Positions 41,974 to 51,290 of a stretch of DNA of 53,018 nucleotides are shown in pieces. The translations under genes and the position numbers were made by a program. The notes beneath the pieces are model-generated. The model saw only the letters and a list, made by a program, of their open reading frames with translations. It searched no databases and had not been told where the DNA came from. The DNA is from Acetobacter okinawensis. Lineage in GTDB: Bacteria > Pseudomonadota > Alphaproteobacteria > Acetobacterales > Acetobacteraceae. Location: positions 1 to 53,018 of the forward strand of contig NZ_JOPJ01000022.1 of assembly GCF_002153655.1 (NCBI RefSeq). Direction: 5' to 3'. The stretch's first letter is position 1; the number at the start of each line of letters is the position of its first letter.

Positions 41974-43569
41974 ATGTTCATACAGCCTCTTGCTCCTGTG
42001 GGTCATAGCCTGCTGCTTTCATTTATTGTGGCCGCATGCCCCATTCTTGTTACCCTGTTCATGATGGGGGTTTTACGCCGCCCTGCCTGGCAGTCTTCCC
42101 TCGGGGGGCTGCTTGTAGGGCTGGTCATTGCTATTGGCGTATGGGGGCTGCCCCCGGCTCTGGCGGCGGCCAGCATTGCCAATGGTGTGGTTTTTTCGCT
42201 CCTGCCGGTCATGTGGATCGCACTTTGCGCGCTGCTCCTGTTCAATGTGGCCGTGCATAATGGGCGGTTTGATGCCTTCAGGGGCTGGATTATCCGGCAC
42301 GTCCCCAATGACCGGCGCATTATTCTTATTGTGCTTGGCTTCTGCTTCAGCGCCGCTCTTGAAGGGGTTGCCGGGTTTGGCACACCTGTGGCCATTACCA
42401 GCGCCCTGCTGATTCTGCTTGGTTTTCCCGCACTGGACGCCCTGACCTATGTGCTCATCTTCAATTCCGCACCTGTGGCGTTCGGGGGCTTGGGTATTCC
42501 TGTCACCGTGCTGGGCTCCATTACCGGGCTGCCACCAGATGTGCTGGGGGCAACCATTGGCCGCCAGTTAACACCCTTTGCCTGCCTTATTCCCTTTTAT
42601 GTCATGGCGCTGTATGGCGGCTGGCGCTCTGTACGGCAGACGTGGCCCATTCTGCTTGTGGCAGGGGGAAGTTTTGCCCTGACCTTGCTGGTTATCTCCG
42701 GCGCGGGGCTGTACAGCCTGAGCAATGTGCTCTCCTCAAGCGTGTCACTCGTGGCCAGCATTGTGTTCCTGCGCATCTGGCAGCCAGCACCTGACCCTGA
42801 CTACGCCATAGACCTGAGCCAGATAGACCATAAGGATGGTGCCCAAACTGCCCCCGTACCACTCTGGCAGGGGTGGATTCCGTGGGTTACGGTCATTTGT
42901 GTGGTTATCGCGTGGGATGGGCTGCACATTGCGCGCATTGGAGCACTTCCCGTGCACTGGCCGGGGCTGGACAATGCTGTTTTCATCTCGCTGTATAAAT
43001 CGGTTTATGCTGCGGTGTGGAAGTTTGAACCCCTTGGCACGGGAACGGCCATTCTGGTTTCTGCCATTCTCAGCGCCATATTCACCCGCACCTCCCTCCG
43101 CCAGTTTGGCGCGGCCATTACCACGACCATACGGCAGGCATGGCTGGCGGTTGTGACTGTAGCCCTGACCATTGGCCTTGCTTTTTTGATGAACTATTCA
43201 GGCATGACCTACACGTTGGGATATGCCGTGTCTTCCACGGGCATGCTGTTCCCACTTGTTTCGGTTTTTCTGGGCTGGATCGCCGTATTCCTTACAGGGA
43301 GCGATACATCGGGCAATGCCCTGTTTGGCAATTTACAGGTTGCCGCAGCGCATCAGCTCTCGCTCGACCCTGTTCTGTTTGCCTCGGCCAACTCCTCCGG
43401 CGGGGTCATGGGCAAGATGATCTCGCCCCAGAACATTACCACCGGCGTGTCCGTAACATCGCTCAAGGGGCAGGAGGGCGTTGTGCTGGCACGCACCTTC
43501 AAGCACAGCCTGTTCCTGACCTTCTGCATGGGTGTGCTGGTGGTGATCCAGCAGTTTGTCCTGCACTAG
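41974..43569 (+). CDS. lldP: L-lactate permease
   Basis: 531 residues and about 12-14 membrane helices of the LctP family, which imports L-lactate (also glycolate) with protons. Visible are LEGVAGFGTPVAITSALLI, APVAFGGLGIPVTVLG and the C-terminal GSDTSGNALFGNLQVAAA and ASANSSGGVMGKMISPQNI, which are strongly conserved. The start at 41974 (MFIQPLAP) is typical. No lactate dehydrogenase is adjacent. A terminator follows. Confidence 0.94.
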   Translation: MFIQPLAPVGHSLLLSFIVAACPILVTLFMMGVLRRPAWQSSLGGLLVGLVIAIGVWGLPPALAAASIANGVVFSLLPVMWIALCALLLFNVAVHNGRFDAFRGWIIRHVPNDRRIILIVLGFCFSAALEGVAGFGTPVAITSALLILLGFPALDALTYVLIFNSAPVAFGGLGIPVTVLGSITGLPPDVLGATIGRQLTPFACLIPFYVMALYGGWRSVRQTWPILLVAGGSFALTLLVISGAGLYSLSNVLSSSVSLVASIVFLRIWQPAPDPDYAIDLSQIDHKDGAQTAPVPLWQGWIPWVTVICVVIAWDGLHIARIGALPVHWPGLDNAVFISLYKSVYAAVWKFEPLGTGTAILVSAILSAIFTRTSLRQFGAAITTTIRQAWLAVVTVALTIGLAFLMNYSGMTYTLGYAVSSTGMLFPLVSVFLGWIAVFLTGSDTSGNALFGNLQVAAAHQLSLDPVLFASANSSGGVMGKMISPQNITTGVSVTSLKGQEGVVLARTFKHSLFLTFCMGVLVVIQQFVLH

Positions 43570-43577
43570 CCACCACA

Positions 43578-43617
43578 CCCGCGCGCACCACCAAACAGTG
43601 TGGCGCGCGGGCTGTTT
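43578..43617. terminator. Bidirectional intrinsic terminator after lldP
   Basis: CCCGCGCGC / GCGCGCGGG (9 bp) with a 16-base loop and TTTTT nearby, between convergent lldP and the ABM gene. Confidence 0.85.
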
Positions 43618-43621
43618 TTGC

Positions 43622-43924
43622 TCAGGCCCCAGCGACCGGCTGGAGAATATGGATCTGCAAGGGTGCTGCAAGCTGCCCTTCCAGAGCCGCCGCGAGCGCT
43701 TTAAAATGCGGTGTTTCCATATGGTCCGCCAGCGCCTGCCTGCTGGCCCAGCGTTCAATAAAAATCAGTGTCTGCGGGTCATCCAGATCGCGGTTGGGCA
43801 CATACTGGTGGTTTGTGGCCTCTGCGCGGGACGGAGCAGTACAGGCGGCCATGGCCTTTGCCACGGTCTCCTCACAGCCTGCTTTGGTCTTGAGAATGGC
43901 AACAACCGTAATTTCATCACTCAT
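43622..43924 (-). CDS. Antibiotic biosynthesis monooxygenase (ABM) domain protein
   Basis: 100 residues, one ABM ferredoxin-like domain: ITVVAILKTKAGCEETVAKAM, FIERWASRQALADHMETPHF and a final strand QIHILQPVA. YgiN-like quinol monooxygenases and other dimeric small enzymes have this fold. The specific substrate is unknown. Single gene. Confidence 0.88.
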   Translation of the reverse strand: MSDEITVVAILKTKAGCEETVAKAMAACTAPSRAEATNHQYVPNRDLDDPQTLIFIERWASRQALADHMETPHFKALAAALEGQLAAPLQIHILQPVAGA

Positions 43925-44048
43925 GGGTCTGACCTTTATCTTTCACAAAAGAGGCAATATCGGGCATGATAGGAAAATGACAGCCCGCTGACTACCGGCC
44001 CGTAACCTGTTTTTACACCCCCCGACCGCCTGCTGCGCAATTGCTGGC

Positions 44049-44077
44049 TTGGAGGGAGCGGGTACGCCCTTTATAGT
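44049..44077 (+). promoter_or_regulatory. Candidate promoter of the lgt operon
   Basis: TTGGAG, a 17-base spacer, and TATAGT (five of six). It ends about 100 bases before the preferred lgt start. Confidence 0.45.
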
Positions 44078-44178
44078 CCTCCGCAGACCCACCTTGCCGG
44101 TGGGCGGTTCCTGCCCGGATGTTCCTGAACGCAAACCGCCCTGTCCACTGGCCCCTCACGCACCGGATTGACCCCTCC

Positions 44179-45027
44179 ATGCTTCCTGTTCTGATGTTTC
44201 CACAGTTCGACCCGGTGCTGGTGCATTTCGGGCCATTGGCTGTGCGCTGGTATGCCCTGTCCTATATTCTGGGCATTGTTCTGGGCATTATGCTGCTGCG
44301 CAAACTGCTGCTCCTGCGCCCACGCGCAGGCACAACAGAACTGGCTGACGATTTTTTGACATGGGTAACCATTGGCGTGCTTTTGGGCGGACGGCTTGGG
44401 TATGTGCTGTTCTACCAGCCGAGCTATTACCTCAGCCACCCCGTTTCCATACTGGAAGTGTGGCATGGCGGCATGTCCTTCCATGGTGGCGCGCTGGGGG
44501 TCATTACCGCCATGGTGCTGTTTACCTGGCGCTACAAGCTCAATTTTCTGGCATTTGCCGACCGTGTCACCGTGGCTGTGCCCATCGGGCTGGGTCTGGG
44601 GCGTCTGGCCAACTTCATTAACGGTGAACTCTGGGGGCGCGAGGCACCGGCAAGCCTGCCATGGGCCATGATTTTTCCCACAGGGGGGCCTGTCCCGCGC
44701 CACCCCTCCCAGCTGTATGAAAGCCTGACCGAAGGGCTTTTGCTGTTCCTGATCCTTTTTACCATCTCGCGCCGTCAATCCGTGCGTGAACGCCCGGGTT
44801 ATCTGGCTGGCATATTCCTTATCGGGTATGGCTGTGCGCGGTCTTTCTGCGAGTTCTTCCGCGAGCCGGATTCCTTTCTGGGCTATCTGCCCGGCGGCAT
44901 AACCATGGGGCAACTCCTGTGCCTGCCCATGCTGGCCGCGGGCCTTGTGCTGATTGTGAACGCCCGCCGCCAGCCCATTTACACCGGCCTGCCCGAGCCC
45001 CAAGATCAACCCGCTGAACAAAACTGA
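44179..45027 (+). CDS. lgt: Phosphatidylglycerol--prolipoprotein diacylglyceryl transferase
   Basis: 282 residues, about seven helices. It transfers diacylglycerol from phosphatidylglycerol to the Cys of prolipoproteins. Conserved: VRWYALSYILGI, GGRLGYVLFY, WHGGMSFHGGALG, GLGLGRLANFINGELWGRE (the Lgt signature) and RHPSQLYESLTEGLLLF. The start at 44179 (MLPVLMFPQFDP) matches the family; 44119 is possible but adds an unusual 20-residue lead. It heads an operon with midA, pgeF and a lipoprotein gene, which is a substrate type of Lgt. Confidence 0.95.
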   Translation: MLPVLMFPQFDPVLVHFGPLAVRWYALSYILGIVLGIMLLRKLLLLRPRAGTTELADDFLTWVTIGVLLGGRLGYVLFYQPSYYLSHPVSILEVWHGGMSFHGGALGVITAMVLFTWRYKLNFLAFADRVTVAVPIGLGLGRLANFINGELWGREAPASLPWAMIFPTGGPVPRHPSQLYESLTEGLLLFLILFTISRRQSVRERPGYLAGIFLIGYGCARSFCEFFREPDSFLGYLPGGITMGQLLCLPMLAAGLVLIVNARRQPIYTGLPEPQDQPAEQN

Positions 45028-45035
45028 ACGGACCT

Positions 45036-46064
45036 ATGGCACCACACATCTACCACGCTGAGCGACTTGACCACTTCATGGCGCGGGTGAACGCCCAGTA
45101 TTATGCCGAGACACCGTTCCTGTCGGACTTTATTACCGCGCCCGAAATTTCTCAGGTTTTTGGCGAACTGCTGGGTGCGTGGGCCATTACGGTCTGGCAG
45201 GGCATGGGCAGCCCGCCAAAACTGATTCTGGCCGAAGCAGGGCCGGGCCGGGGTACACTCATGGCTGATGCGCTGCGGGTCATTCTGCGGCAGGCCCCCG
45301 CAATGGCTGAGGGCCTGAGCGTACATCTGGTCGAAACATCCCCCCGGCTGCGGCAGGTGCAGGCCGAAATCTTGCAACCTTACACGCAACCCGTGTGGCA
45401 CAAGCATGTGGAGGACATACCCGCAGGCCCCATGATTCTGCTGGCCAACGAGTTTTTGGACGCGCTCCCCGTCCGCCAGTTCATCCAGACCAGCACGGGC
45501 TGGCATGAACACTACGTGGCCAACAAAACACTGGAGCTGATCTCCTGCGCGCCTCCCTCCCTGCCGGACAGCCGCGTGCTTGAACCCAATACCGTTGTCG
45601 AGATTTGCGAGCAGGCACAGCATATTGTGCGCGGGCTTGCCCACCGGTTCAGCCATTCCCCCGGCGCGGCCCTGTTTATTGACTACGGGCACAGCACAGA
45701 TTCAACGGGCGATTCCTTGCAGGCCCTGCGCCATGCGCGGCCGACCCCCCCCCTTCAGGCTGAGGAAGGTGAGGCGGACCTGACCACCCATGTGGACTTT
45801 ACAGCCCTGCTTGCCGTAGCCCGCAAGGCGGAAGTGCCCTCCTACGGAACCGAAAATCAGGGCGACTTCCTACAGCATCTGGGGCTTATGGAACGGACGG
45901 AGCAACTGGCAGGCAAAGCCTCCGCGCAGGATGCGGCCATGCTGCGCTCTGCGGCAAACCGGCTCTCCGCCCCCGATAAAATGGGGGTGTTGTTCAAGGT
46001 CATGGCCATAACCTCCCCCACGCTGCCGGTCCCGCCCGGCTTTACAAAAGGCCCGGTTGCATGA
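45036..46064 (+). CDS. SAM-dependent methyltransferase, NDUFAF7/MidA family
   Basis: 342 residues. TAPEISQVFGELLGAW, LAEAGPGRGTLMADALR (the SAM-binding Gly-rich loop), LLANEFLDALPVRQF and LFIDYGHS. In mitochondria the homologue dimethylates an arginine of complex I subunit NDUFS2; bacterial targets are less clear. It starts eight bases after the lgt stop and overlaps the next gene at ATGA (46061-46064). Confidence 0.92.
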   Translation: MAPHIYHAERLDHFMARVNAQYYAETPFLSDFITAPEISQVFGELLGAWAITVWQGMGSPPKLILAEAGPGRGTLMADALRVILRQAPAMAEGLSVHLVETSPRLRQVQAEILQPYTQPVWHKHVEDIPAGPMILLANEFLDALPVRQFIQTSTGWHEHYVANKTLELISCAPPSLPDSRVLEPNTVVEICEQAQHIVRGLAHRFSHSPGAALFIDYGHSTDSTGDSLQALRHARPTPPLQAEEGEADLTTHVDFTALLAVARKAEVPSYGTENQGDFLQHLGLMERTEQLAGKASAQDAAMLRSAANRLSAPDKMGVLFKVMAITSPTLPVPPGFTKGPVA

Positions 46065-46864
46065 GCAGTGCTCCCACACCCCCCTTTAGTCTGGCTCCGC
46101 TGACCAGCCCGCTGCTGGGGCAGGCACGGCACGGCTTTTTTACCCGCGAGGGGGGCGTATCCACCGGCCCCTACGCCAGCCTGAACTGCTCCACACGCTC
46201 GGGGGACACGGCAGAAAACCTTGCCCAGAACCGTGCGCGTGTTGCCAGCCACATGGGGGTGCAGGCAGGTTGCCTGCTGGGAGTAACGCAGGTGCATGGC
46301 CCAGCGGTCATAACCGCCACTACAGCCTGGGCCGCAGGTCAGGGGGCTGAGGCAGATGCGCTGGTAACCAGCAACCCCGATCTGGCAATTGGCGTTATTA
46401 CGGCTGACTGCGCGCCTGTCCTGTTCAGCACCGCACAGGGTACCGTTGTTGGGGCAGCCCATGCTGGCTGGCGCGGTGCGTTAAGCGGTGTTCTGGAAGC
46501 GACAATAGAGGCCATGCTGGCACTTGGTGCCACGCGGGAGAGCCTGAGTGCCGTCGTAGGCCCCTGCATTGCGCAGGAAAGCTACGAGACAGCCGAAGAC
46601 ATGCACACAACCATTACCAGCACAGACAGGCAGGCCGCCCGCTTTTTTGCCCCCGGCAAACGGGCTGGCCATTACCAGTTTGATCTAGCCGGGTGGTGCG
46701 TGTTCCGCCTCCAGCGTGCTGGCATCCGGCATGCTGTTGCTCTGGGTGTGGATACACTCACGGACGAAGCACGTTTTTTCAGCCACAGGCGGCGTACTCT
46801 TGCTGGCGGTGGCCCTATCGGACACCAGATTTCTGCCATTGCTACAGGACCCCGTAACTCATGA
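46061..46864 (+). CDS. pgeF: Peptidoglycan editing factor / YfiH multicopper-type purine nucleosidase
   Basis: 267 residues. Laccase-domain blocks are QVHGPAV, ITADCAPVLF and AAHAGWRGALSGVLE, with the His/Cys/His metal site, and PCIAQESYE. YfiH-type proteins act on purine nucleosides in some bacteria and edit peptidoglycan precursors in E. coli. It is coupled to midA and to the following lipoprotein gene by 4-bp overlaps on both sides. Confidence 0.93.
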   Translation: MSSAPTPPFSLAPLTSPLLGQARHGFFTREGGVSTGPYASLNCSTRSGDTAENLAQNRARVASHMGVQAGCLLGVTQVHGPAVITATTAWAAGQGAEADALVTSNPDLAIGVITADCAPVLFSTAQGTVVGAAHAGWRGALSGVLEATIEAMLALGATRESLSAVVGPCIAQESYETAEDMHTTITSTDRQAARFFAPGKRAGHYQFDLAGWCVFRLQRAGIRHAVALGVDTLTDEARFFSHRRRTLAGGGPIGHQISAIATGPRNS

Positions 46865-47826
46865 CAGGCCGCCTGAAGCCTTTACGCCTTGCCCTTCCCT
46901 GCTCTGCCCTGCTGCTGCTTAGCGGATGTCTGGATGTGCCGCATCCCTTTGCCCATTCGGGCAAAAACGGGCCGGGGCTGGCCACAAACGCCCCTCCTTC
47001 CCGGCTGGATGTGCCAACACCCCCCAATGCCCTGCTCTCCAACGCCAATGCAGAGCTATGGGCAAAAGATGTTGCACAGGCACTGCTCCAGCAGACCATT
47101 CCCGCCATAGCCCAGCCGACCCGCAAGGGGGACTGGTGGCTGAATATGCAGGCCGAACTGCGCAACGGGCAGGTGGTGCCGGTCTATACCGTCATGACCC
47201 CCCAGAACACAGTCCGCGCCACACAGGAAGGCAGCCCCGTACCCGTTGCGCAATGGTCTGCCGGAGATCAGGCATTTTTTGCACTGGTCGCGCAGGATGC
47301 GGCCAACCGCATTACCACGGCCCTGACCGGCATTCAGGCTGACGACATGGAAAAAGACCCGCACAGCCTCAAACACCGTGCCGCACGGGTTTATTTTACT
47401 GGTGTTAGTGGCGCACCGGGGGATGGAAATACATCGCTCGCGCAGGCCTTTACCGCCGCCTTCCGCGACAGTGCAGACACGCTCCAGAACTCTGCTAAAA
47501 ATGCTGATTTTATTGTAACCACTACCGTAAAGCTGACCCCCGGCCCAGCAGGCACCACTGGCCACCCCCAGCAGCATATAGAGATTGTCTGGCGGGTTGT
47601 GGATGCAGGCGGCAAAGAAGCAGGAGCCGCAACGCAACTCCACGATATAGACGCCCACTCGCTCGACCAGTACTGGGGGGATGTTGCCGTGGCCGCAGCG
47701 CAGGAGGCCGCAGCCGCCACCAAGCAGATTATTGACCGCTATTCAGGCCGAGACAATGCCCCTCTGGCAGCCCCGGGCGCACCTGCCTCCGCGACAAAAA
47801 CCGCGCAGCCTGCTCCGGCTGGCTGA
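46861..47826 (+). CDS. Hypothetical lipoprotein in the lgt operon
   Basis: 321 residues with a lipoprotein signal (CSALLLLSGC, Cys23). The mature protein has VYFTGVSGAPGDGNTSLAQAF and ADFIVTTTVKLTPG, with alternating helix and strand and an Ala/Pro-rich C-terminal tail. A GxxGDGNxxLAxAF element recalls periplasmic lipoproteins that assist peptidoglycan or division enzymes, but I cannot assign a family. The position after lgt and pgeF suggests an envelope role. Confidence 0.75.
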   Translation: MTGRLKPLRLALPCSALLLLSGCLDVPHPFAHSGKNGPGLATNAPPSRLDVPTPPNALLSNANAELWAKDVAQALLQQTIPAIAQPTRKGDWWLNMQAELRNGQVVPVYTVMTPQNTVRATQEGSPVPVAQWSAGDQAFFALVAQDAANRITTALTGIQADDMEKDPHSLKHRAARVYFTGVSGAPGDGNTSLAQAFTAAFRDSADTLQNSAKNADFIVTTTVKLTPGPAGTTGHPQQHIEIVWRVVDAGGKEAGAATQLHDIDAHSLDQYWGDVAVAAAQEAAAATKQIIDRYSGRDNAPLAAPGAPASATKTAQPAPAG

Positions 47827-47875
47827 GCCAGCGCCCCCCCACAGCCCGCCGCAGGTTATGAATTTTTAAAACCGC

Positions 47876-49291
47876 TCAGGGCTGGGACTGGGGGGATATA
47901 ACAACACACCCACTCAACTTGCGGCAGGCCTCCACGGCATCGGTATGGGACAGGTTGATCAGACGCGCCCGATATAAGCGCCCTTTTTTGGCCTGTACCA
48001 TCGCAATCTGCGCATGTGCGCCGGACAGAGCGCTACTTTGCTGCTGTGCTCGCCCCGATGCCTGCTGCGCCAGAGCGGCAGACCCAAAGGCGCCGACCTG
48101 AATAGCCCAGTTTCTGACGTCCACCCCCCGCACCTTTTTGCTCAGCAAGGGTGCAGGCTCCGCATGAACACTGGGGAAAAGCCTTAAATTCCCGCCTGTA
48201 CGCCCCGTTCCCACAGCCATTCTGGCCGGTTCCGGCGCGGGCTGTACGGATTCGGCCGCAGGGGTGGCATCATCCACCGGCTCTTCCGCTGCCTGCGCCA
48301 CCTGTATTGGGGTATCCGGTGTTGTCTGCGCCGTTGCCCCCAGCCGTTTAGCCCAGATTGCCCGGACATCGGCCGGGCTTTCCGTCAGCCCATCCACCTT
48401 TGTTTTACGTGAAACAGGGTGCCAGTCCTGCCCATAACTGGCCGAAGATGCTGGGGTCGTATCCGCCCCGTCATCCCCGATCGCATCAGCCACCTGCACG
48501 GGCTGCATACTCCCCTGCCCCTGCTGCCTGTTTGACCACGCTGCACGCACGGCACTGATGCCACCTTGCTGGCGAGCATACCCCCCCGCCGTTGCACTTT
48601 GTGTAAAGGTGTCATGGCTTGCGACCTGCATATCGGCCTGCGAGCGGTTGAGGGGCGAAATGCCCACAATCCGCCGCCCGATGGAGGCCACGTAGTTCCG
48701 CGTCTCCTTTGGCAAGGTGCGGTTGCGGGTGATAAAATCCTCCAGACGCCCCGGCCCTGCATTATATGCCGCCAGAAAACCCGGAGAGCCATAAACATCG
48801 TACAACTGCCGTAAATACGCCGTACCCGCCATAATGTTATCGTGTGGTTCGTAGGCATCTCCCCCCAGATTATAGGCGGCGCGCATCTCATCATACGTTG
48901 GGGGCATAAGCTGCATCAGCCCCATGGCACCGGGGCCAGAAGTGACCAGTTGACCATCGTGGAACAGCTTGCCACCCGATTCCTGCTGGATAACTGCGCG
49001 CACCCACTCCTCTGGCACATCAAAGCGCTTGGAGGCCTCGCGGATATACGGCCCCCACGGGTCGTCCGCCGGGCCGGGTGGAGCGTAATAGGAGCGGGCA
49101 TGGGCGCGGTAAAATTCGGCTTCCTGCGCAATGGGCACATCCATGTCGCTGCCACCGGGCTGGCTGGCGCAGGCAGCAAGCAAAGCCAGCAGGCCAAGAG
49201 CCGCAGCCCCCTTTATGGCGCGTATGGGTTTGCGGGGCCGACTGGGGGCACAGCAGTCTTGCATCTGGGGGAGCGCCTGTGTGCCTGTCAT
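47876..49291 (-). CDS. Lytic transglycosylase lipoprotein with SPOR domain
   Basis: 471 residues. Lipoprotein signal (LGLLALLAAC, Cys41; an unusually long N-region if the start is 49291). The SLT domain (about 80-240) has AVIQQESGGK with the catalytic Glu, GAMGLMQLMPPTYDEM, NIMAGTAYLRQLYDVYG and LAAYNAGPGRLEDF. A long low-complexity linker follows, then a C-terminal SPOR domain (about 390-471) starting VRNWAIQVGAF. SPOR domains bind denuded glycan at division sites. Start choice: MTGTQAL at 49291 or MQDCCAP nine codons later; either keeps the lipobox. Confidence 0.88.
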   Translation of the reverse strand: MTGTQALPQMQDCCAPSRPRKPIRAIKGAAALGLLALLAACASQPGGSDMDVPIAQEAEFYRAHARSYYAPPGPADDPWGPYIREASKRFDVPEEWVRAVIQQESGGKLFHDGQLVTSGPGAMGLMQLMPPTYDEMRAAYNLGGDAYEPHDNIMAGTAYLRQLYDVYGSPGFLAAYNAGPGRLEDFITRNRTLPKETRNYVASIGRRIVGISPLNRSQADMQVASHDTFTQSATAGGYARQQGGISAVRAAWSNRQQGQGSMQPVQVADAIGDDGADTTPASSASYGQDWHPVSRKTKVDGLTESPADVRAIWAKRLGATAQTTPDTPIQVAQAAEEPVDDATPAAESVQPAPEPARMAVGTGRTGGNLRLFPSVHAEPAPLLSKKVRGVDVRNWAIQVGAFGSAALAQQASGRAQQQSSALSGAHAQIAMVQAKKGRLYRARLINLSHTDAVEACRKLSGCVVISPQSQP

Positions 49292-49632
49292 GCTGTCCAA
49301 TCCATCCTTGCCGTAGCACAGGAAATCTGGCCTGATCCACGCCCGGTCCCGCATGATCCCGCCAGAAAATACGGCCCTGTATTTATACGGACCCTACCCC
49401 ACATGCAACAAAACGCTTGTGCCGCCCCACTGCGCGCATCTTGATCCAAACCGACTCTGATTTGTGCAAACACAACAGGCATGACCACTTTGCAATGACC
49501 CAAGCAGACACAAAAACCATTTGACCCGTAGCAGCAGGGCACACGCCTGTAGCGCCCAATATGGCTAATTTTATGGCAGACACATCTGTCCGCCACACAC
49601 CGGCCTGCACCGCATTACCCTTGGGGCGGTTA
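49292..49632. other. 341-bp gap between lytic transglycosylase and zntB
   Basis: On the minus strand TTGTTG (49411-49406), an 18-base spacer and TATAAA (49387-49382) form a plausible promoter for the lytic transglycosylase. No ORF with a good ribosome binding site, tRNA or hairpin terminator is seen. Confidence 0.4.
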
Positions 49633-50715
49633 TTACAAAAAGCGGATCAGTTTAAGCAAAAACCATGTGCCCATCATGATAAGGAAGCACAACCCACCAG
49701 CATCGACCGTACCCCATGTGCCATTTGTCAGGAACATGCCGCCGGTATTCATACCAAAAAAGCCCGTCACCAGCGTTGCGGGCAGCATAAGAATGGTGCC
49801 TACGGTCAAAATATACAGACGCCGGTTGGTCTCTTCCGCCTGATTGGACGTCAGCTCGTCCTGCAAGGAGCGGGCACGGTCCTGTAGGGCCAGAAGGTCA
49901 TCGAGTGCCGCATGCACCTGCCGGTGAGAGCGGTCCTTCAGGTCATCTTCCGCCCATTCGGGCAGTTCGAGTTCTTCATCACGGAAAATACGATCCACTG
50001 GGGCCAGAACACGCCGCAACTCCGTGGAGCGGCGGCGCACCATACCCAGCAGACCGCTCATACGGCCCAGGTCCGTATCCCGGTCGAGCATGAGCAGCAC
50101 ATCCTCCGCCCGGTCAAGCTGGTCATCCAGCCGGGCAAAGTCACGCCGCAAGGTATCGGCAAATTCCAGCAGGGCACGGTCCACCACCCTGGCAGGGGAG
50201 CGGGGCACAAGCCCCCGCTTGAGTTCGTGGAACACCACGCCAAGAGCGGGTATGGGGTGGCGGCGGGTTGTCAGCAGCAGGTCAGGCTCAAGGGCAAACC
50301 GCCATGTGCTGACATTACGGTCATCATCAGTCGACGTATCATCAAACGCGGGGAGTGCGCCAAAAACAATATCCCCCTCGTTTTCCAGACGTGTGCTGCG
50401 CTCAAGGTTGGTAAGCACCTGCCGCACTTCCTCGGGTAGGGAGGGAATGGTTTCAATCTGATGGCGGGACATGGTGTGGACGATATCAAAATGGAACCAC
50501 GCCCATCCCCCTCCCTCAGCAAACTCGGGGGGAAAATTGCCCGTGGTGAGCCGATGGACCACCACATCGCGCTCCAACTCCTGCGGTTCCTGCCCGGGAC
50601 GGCAGTAAATGGCCCATACCAGACCATCACGCAGGAGGGTCCCCCCCTCAGAGAGCAGGTCCGTCAGTGGAGATAAGGTGGTTCCAGCCAATTCCGCTCT
50701 CCCTGCTCTGCTCAT
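49633..50715 (-). CDS. zntB: CorA-family zinc/divalent cation transporter (ZntB-like)
   Basis: 360 residues. Large N-terminal cytoplasmic domain (about 1-295), long helix with RSLQDELTSNQAEETNRRLYILT, and two C-terminal membrane spans separated by the signature GMNTGG (GMN) loop. The pattern follows ZntB rather than classical CorA. ZntB imports Zn2+ with protons in recent work; older descriptions called it an exporter. Start 50715 (MSRAGRAEL) is kept; no strong ribosome binding site was found. No Zur box is seen upstream. Confidence 0.87.
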   Translation of the reverse strand: MSRAGRAELAGTTLSPLTDLLSEGGTLLRDGLVWAIYCRPGQEPQELERDVVVHRLTTGNFPPEFAEGGGWAWFHFDIVHTMSRHQIETIPSLPEEVRQVLTNLERSTRLENEGDIVFGALPAFDDTSTDDDRNVSTWRFALEPDLLLTTRRHPIPALGVVFHELKRGLVPRSPARVVDRALLEFADTLRRDFARLDDQLDRAEDVLLMLDRDTDLGRMSGLLGMVRRRSTELRRVLAPVDRIFRDEELELPEWAEDDLKDRSHRQVHAALDDLLALQDRARSLQDELTSNQAEETNRRLYILTVGTILMLPATLVTGFFGMNTGGMFLTNGTWGTVDAGGLCFLIMMGTWFLLKLIRFL

Positions 50716-50810
50716 CTCTTATAGGGGGTTTTTTCCAATGCACCGCAGCGCGGCTTATCTTGCAGCGACAATCTCGCCCAAAAAAGTTTCAACACGCACA
50801 AGCCACACAA

Positions 50811-50841
50811 AAAGGGGAGCGGTCAACCACCCCTCCCCTTT
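50811..50841. terminator. Intrinsic terminator of the small basic gene
   Basis: AAAGGGGAG / CTCCCCTTT (9 bp), loop of 13 bases; TTTTTG follows on the minus strand. Confidence 0.85.
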
Positions 50842-50853
50842 CTTTCCCATTAT

Positions 50854-51180
50854 TTAAAGGGAACGTATTGTTGGCCTGCGTGGCGTGGCGGCCCGCTCCT
50901 GCCGGGGCCGTGCTGCCGTGCCGCTCCGGTTGGAAGCCTTGAGCACAGGGGCTGCTGTCAGCTCTGCTTCAAGCTGGGCAATACGTTTGCGCACGCTCTC
51001 CTTCAATGCAGGGGAGGTGTGGGACTTCATGGCAGCCAGCGTTTCCTTCAGGTCACGCAGCTGCTTCTGTTTTTCCGGCAGGGAACGCCGGATTGGCTGG
51101 TTATCAGACATCTGGCCGCGATAAGCGCGCATGAACAGATCCTCCATCAAATCAAGACCATGCGGCTGGGGCTGCGGCAT
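50854..51180 (-). CDS. Small basic hypothetical protein with coiled-coil segment
   Basis: 108 residues. The central region (about 36-74) is a likely helical coiled coil, rich in Lys, Leu and Glu (EKQKQLRDLKETLAAMKSHT, then KESVRKRIAQLEAEL). The C-terminal 30 residues are basic and low in complexity (RPRQERAATPRRPTIRSL). MPQPQP at 51180 is preferred because GAAGA lies upstream. It has no membrane segment and is unrecognised. It is a stand-alone gene with a good terminator. Confidence 0.75.
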   Translation of the reverse strand: MPQPQPHGLDLMEDLFMRAYRGQMSDNQPIRRSLPEKQKQLRDLKETLAAMKSHTSPALKESVRKRIAQLEAELTAAPVLKASNRSGTAARPRQERAATPRRPTIRSL

Positions 51181-51290
51181 GGTTTATGTCTTCAAAATTT
51201 AATACCCGACCCGGTGTACGCCTGCCGCTTTGCTATGCGGTACAGGCCCGACCAGAGCCGTGACGACTGGACGAATTGAGCAGACAGTTT

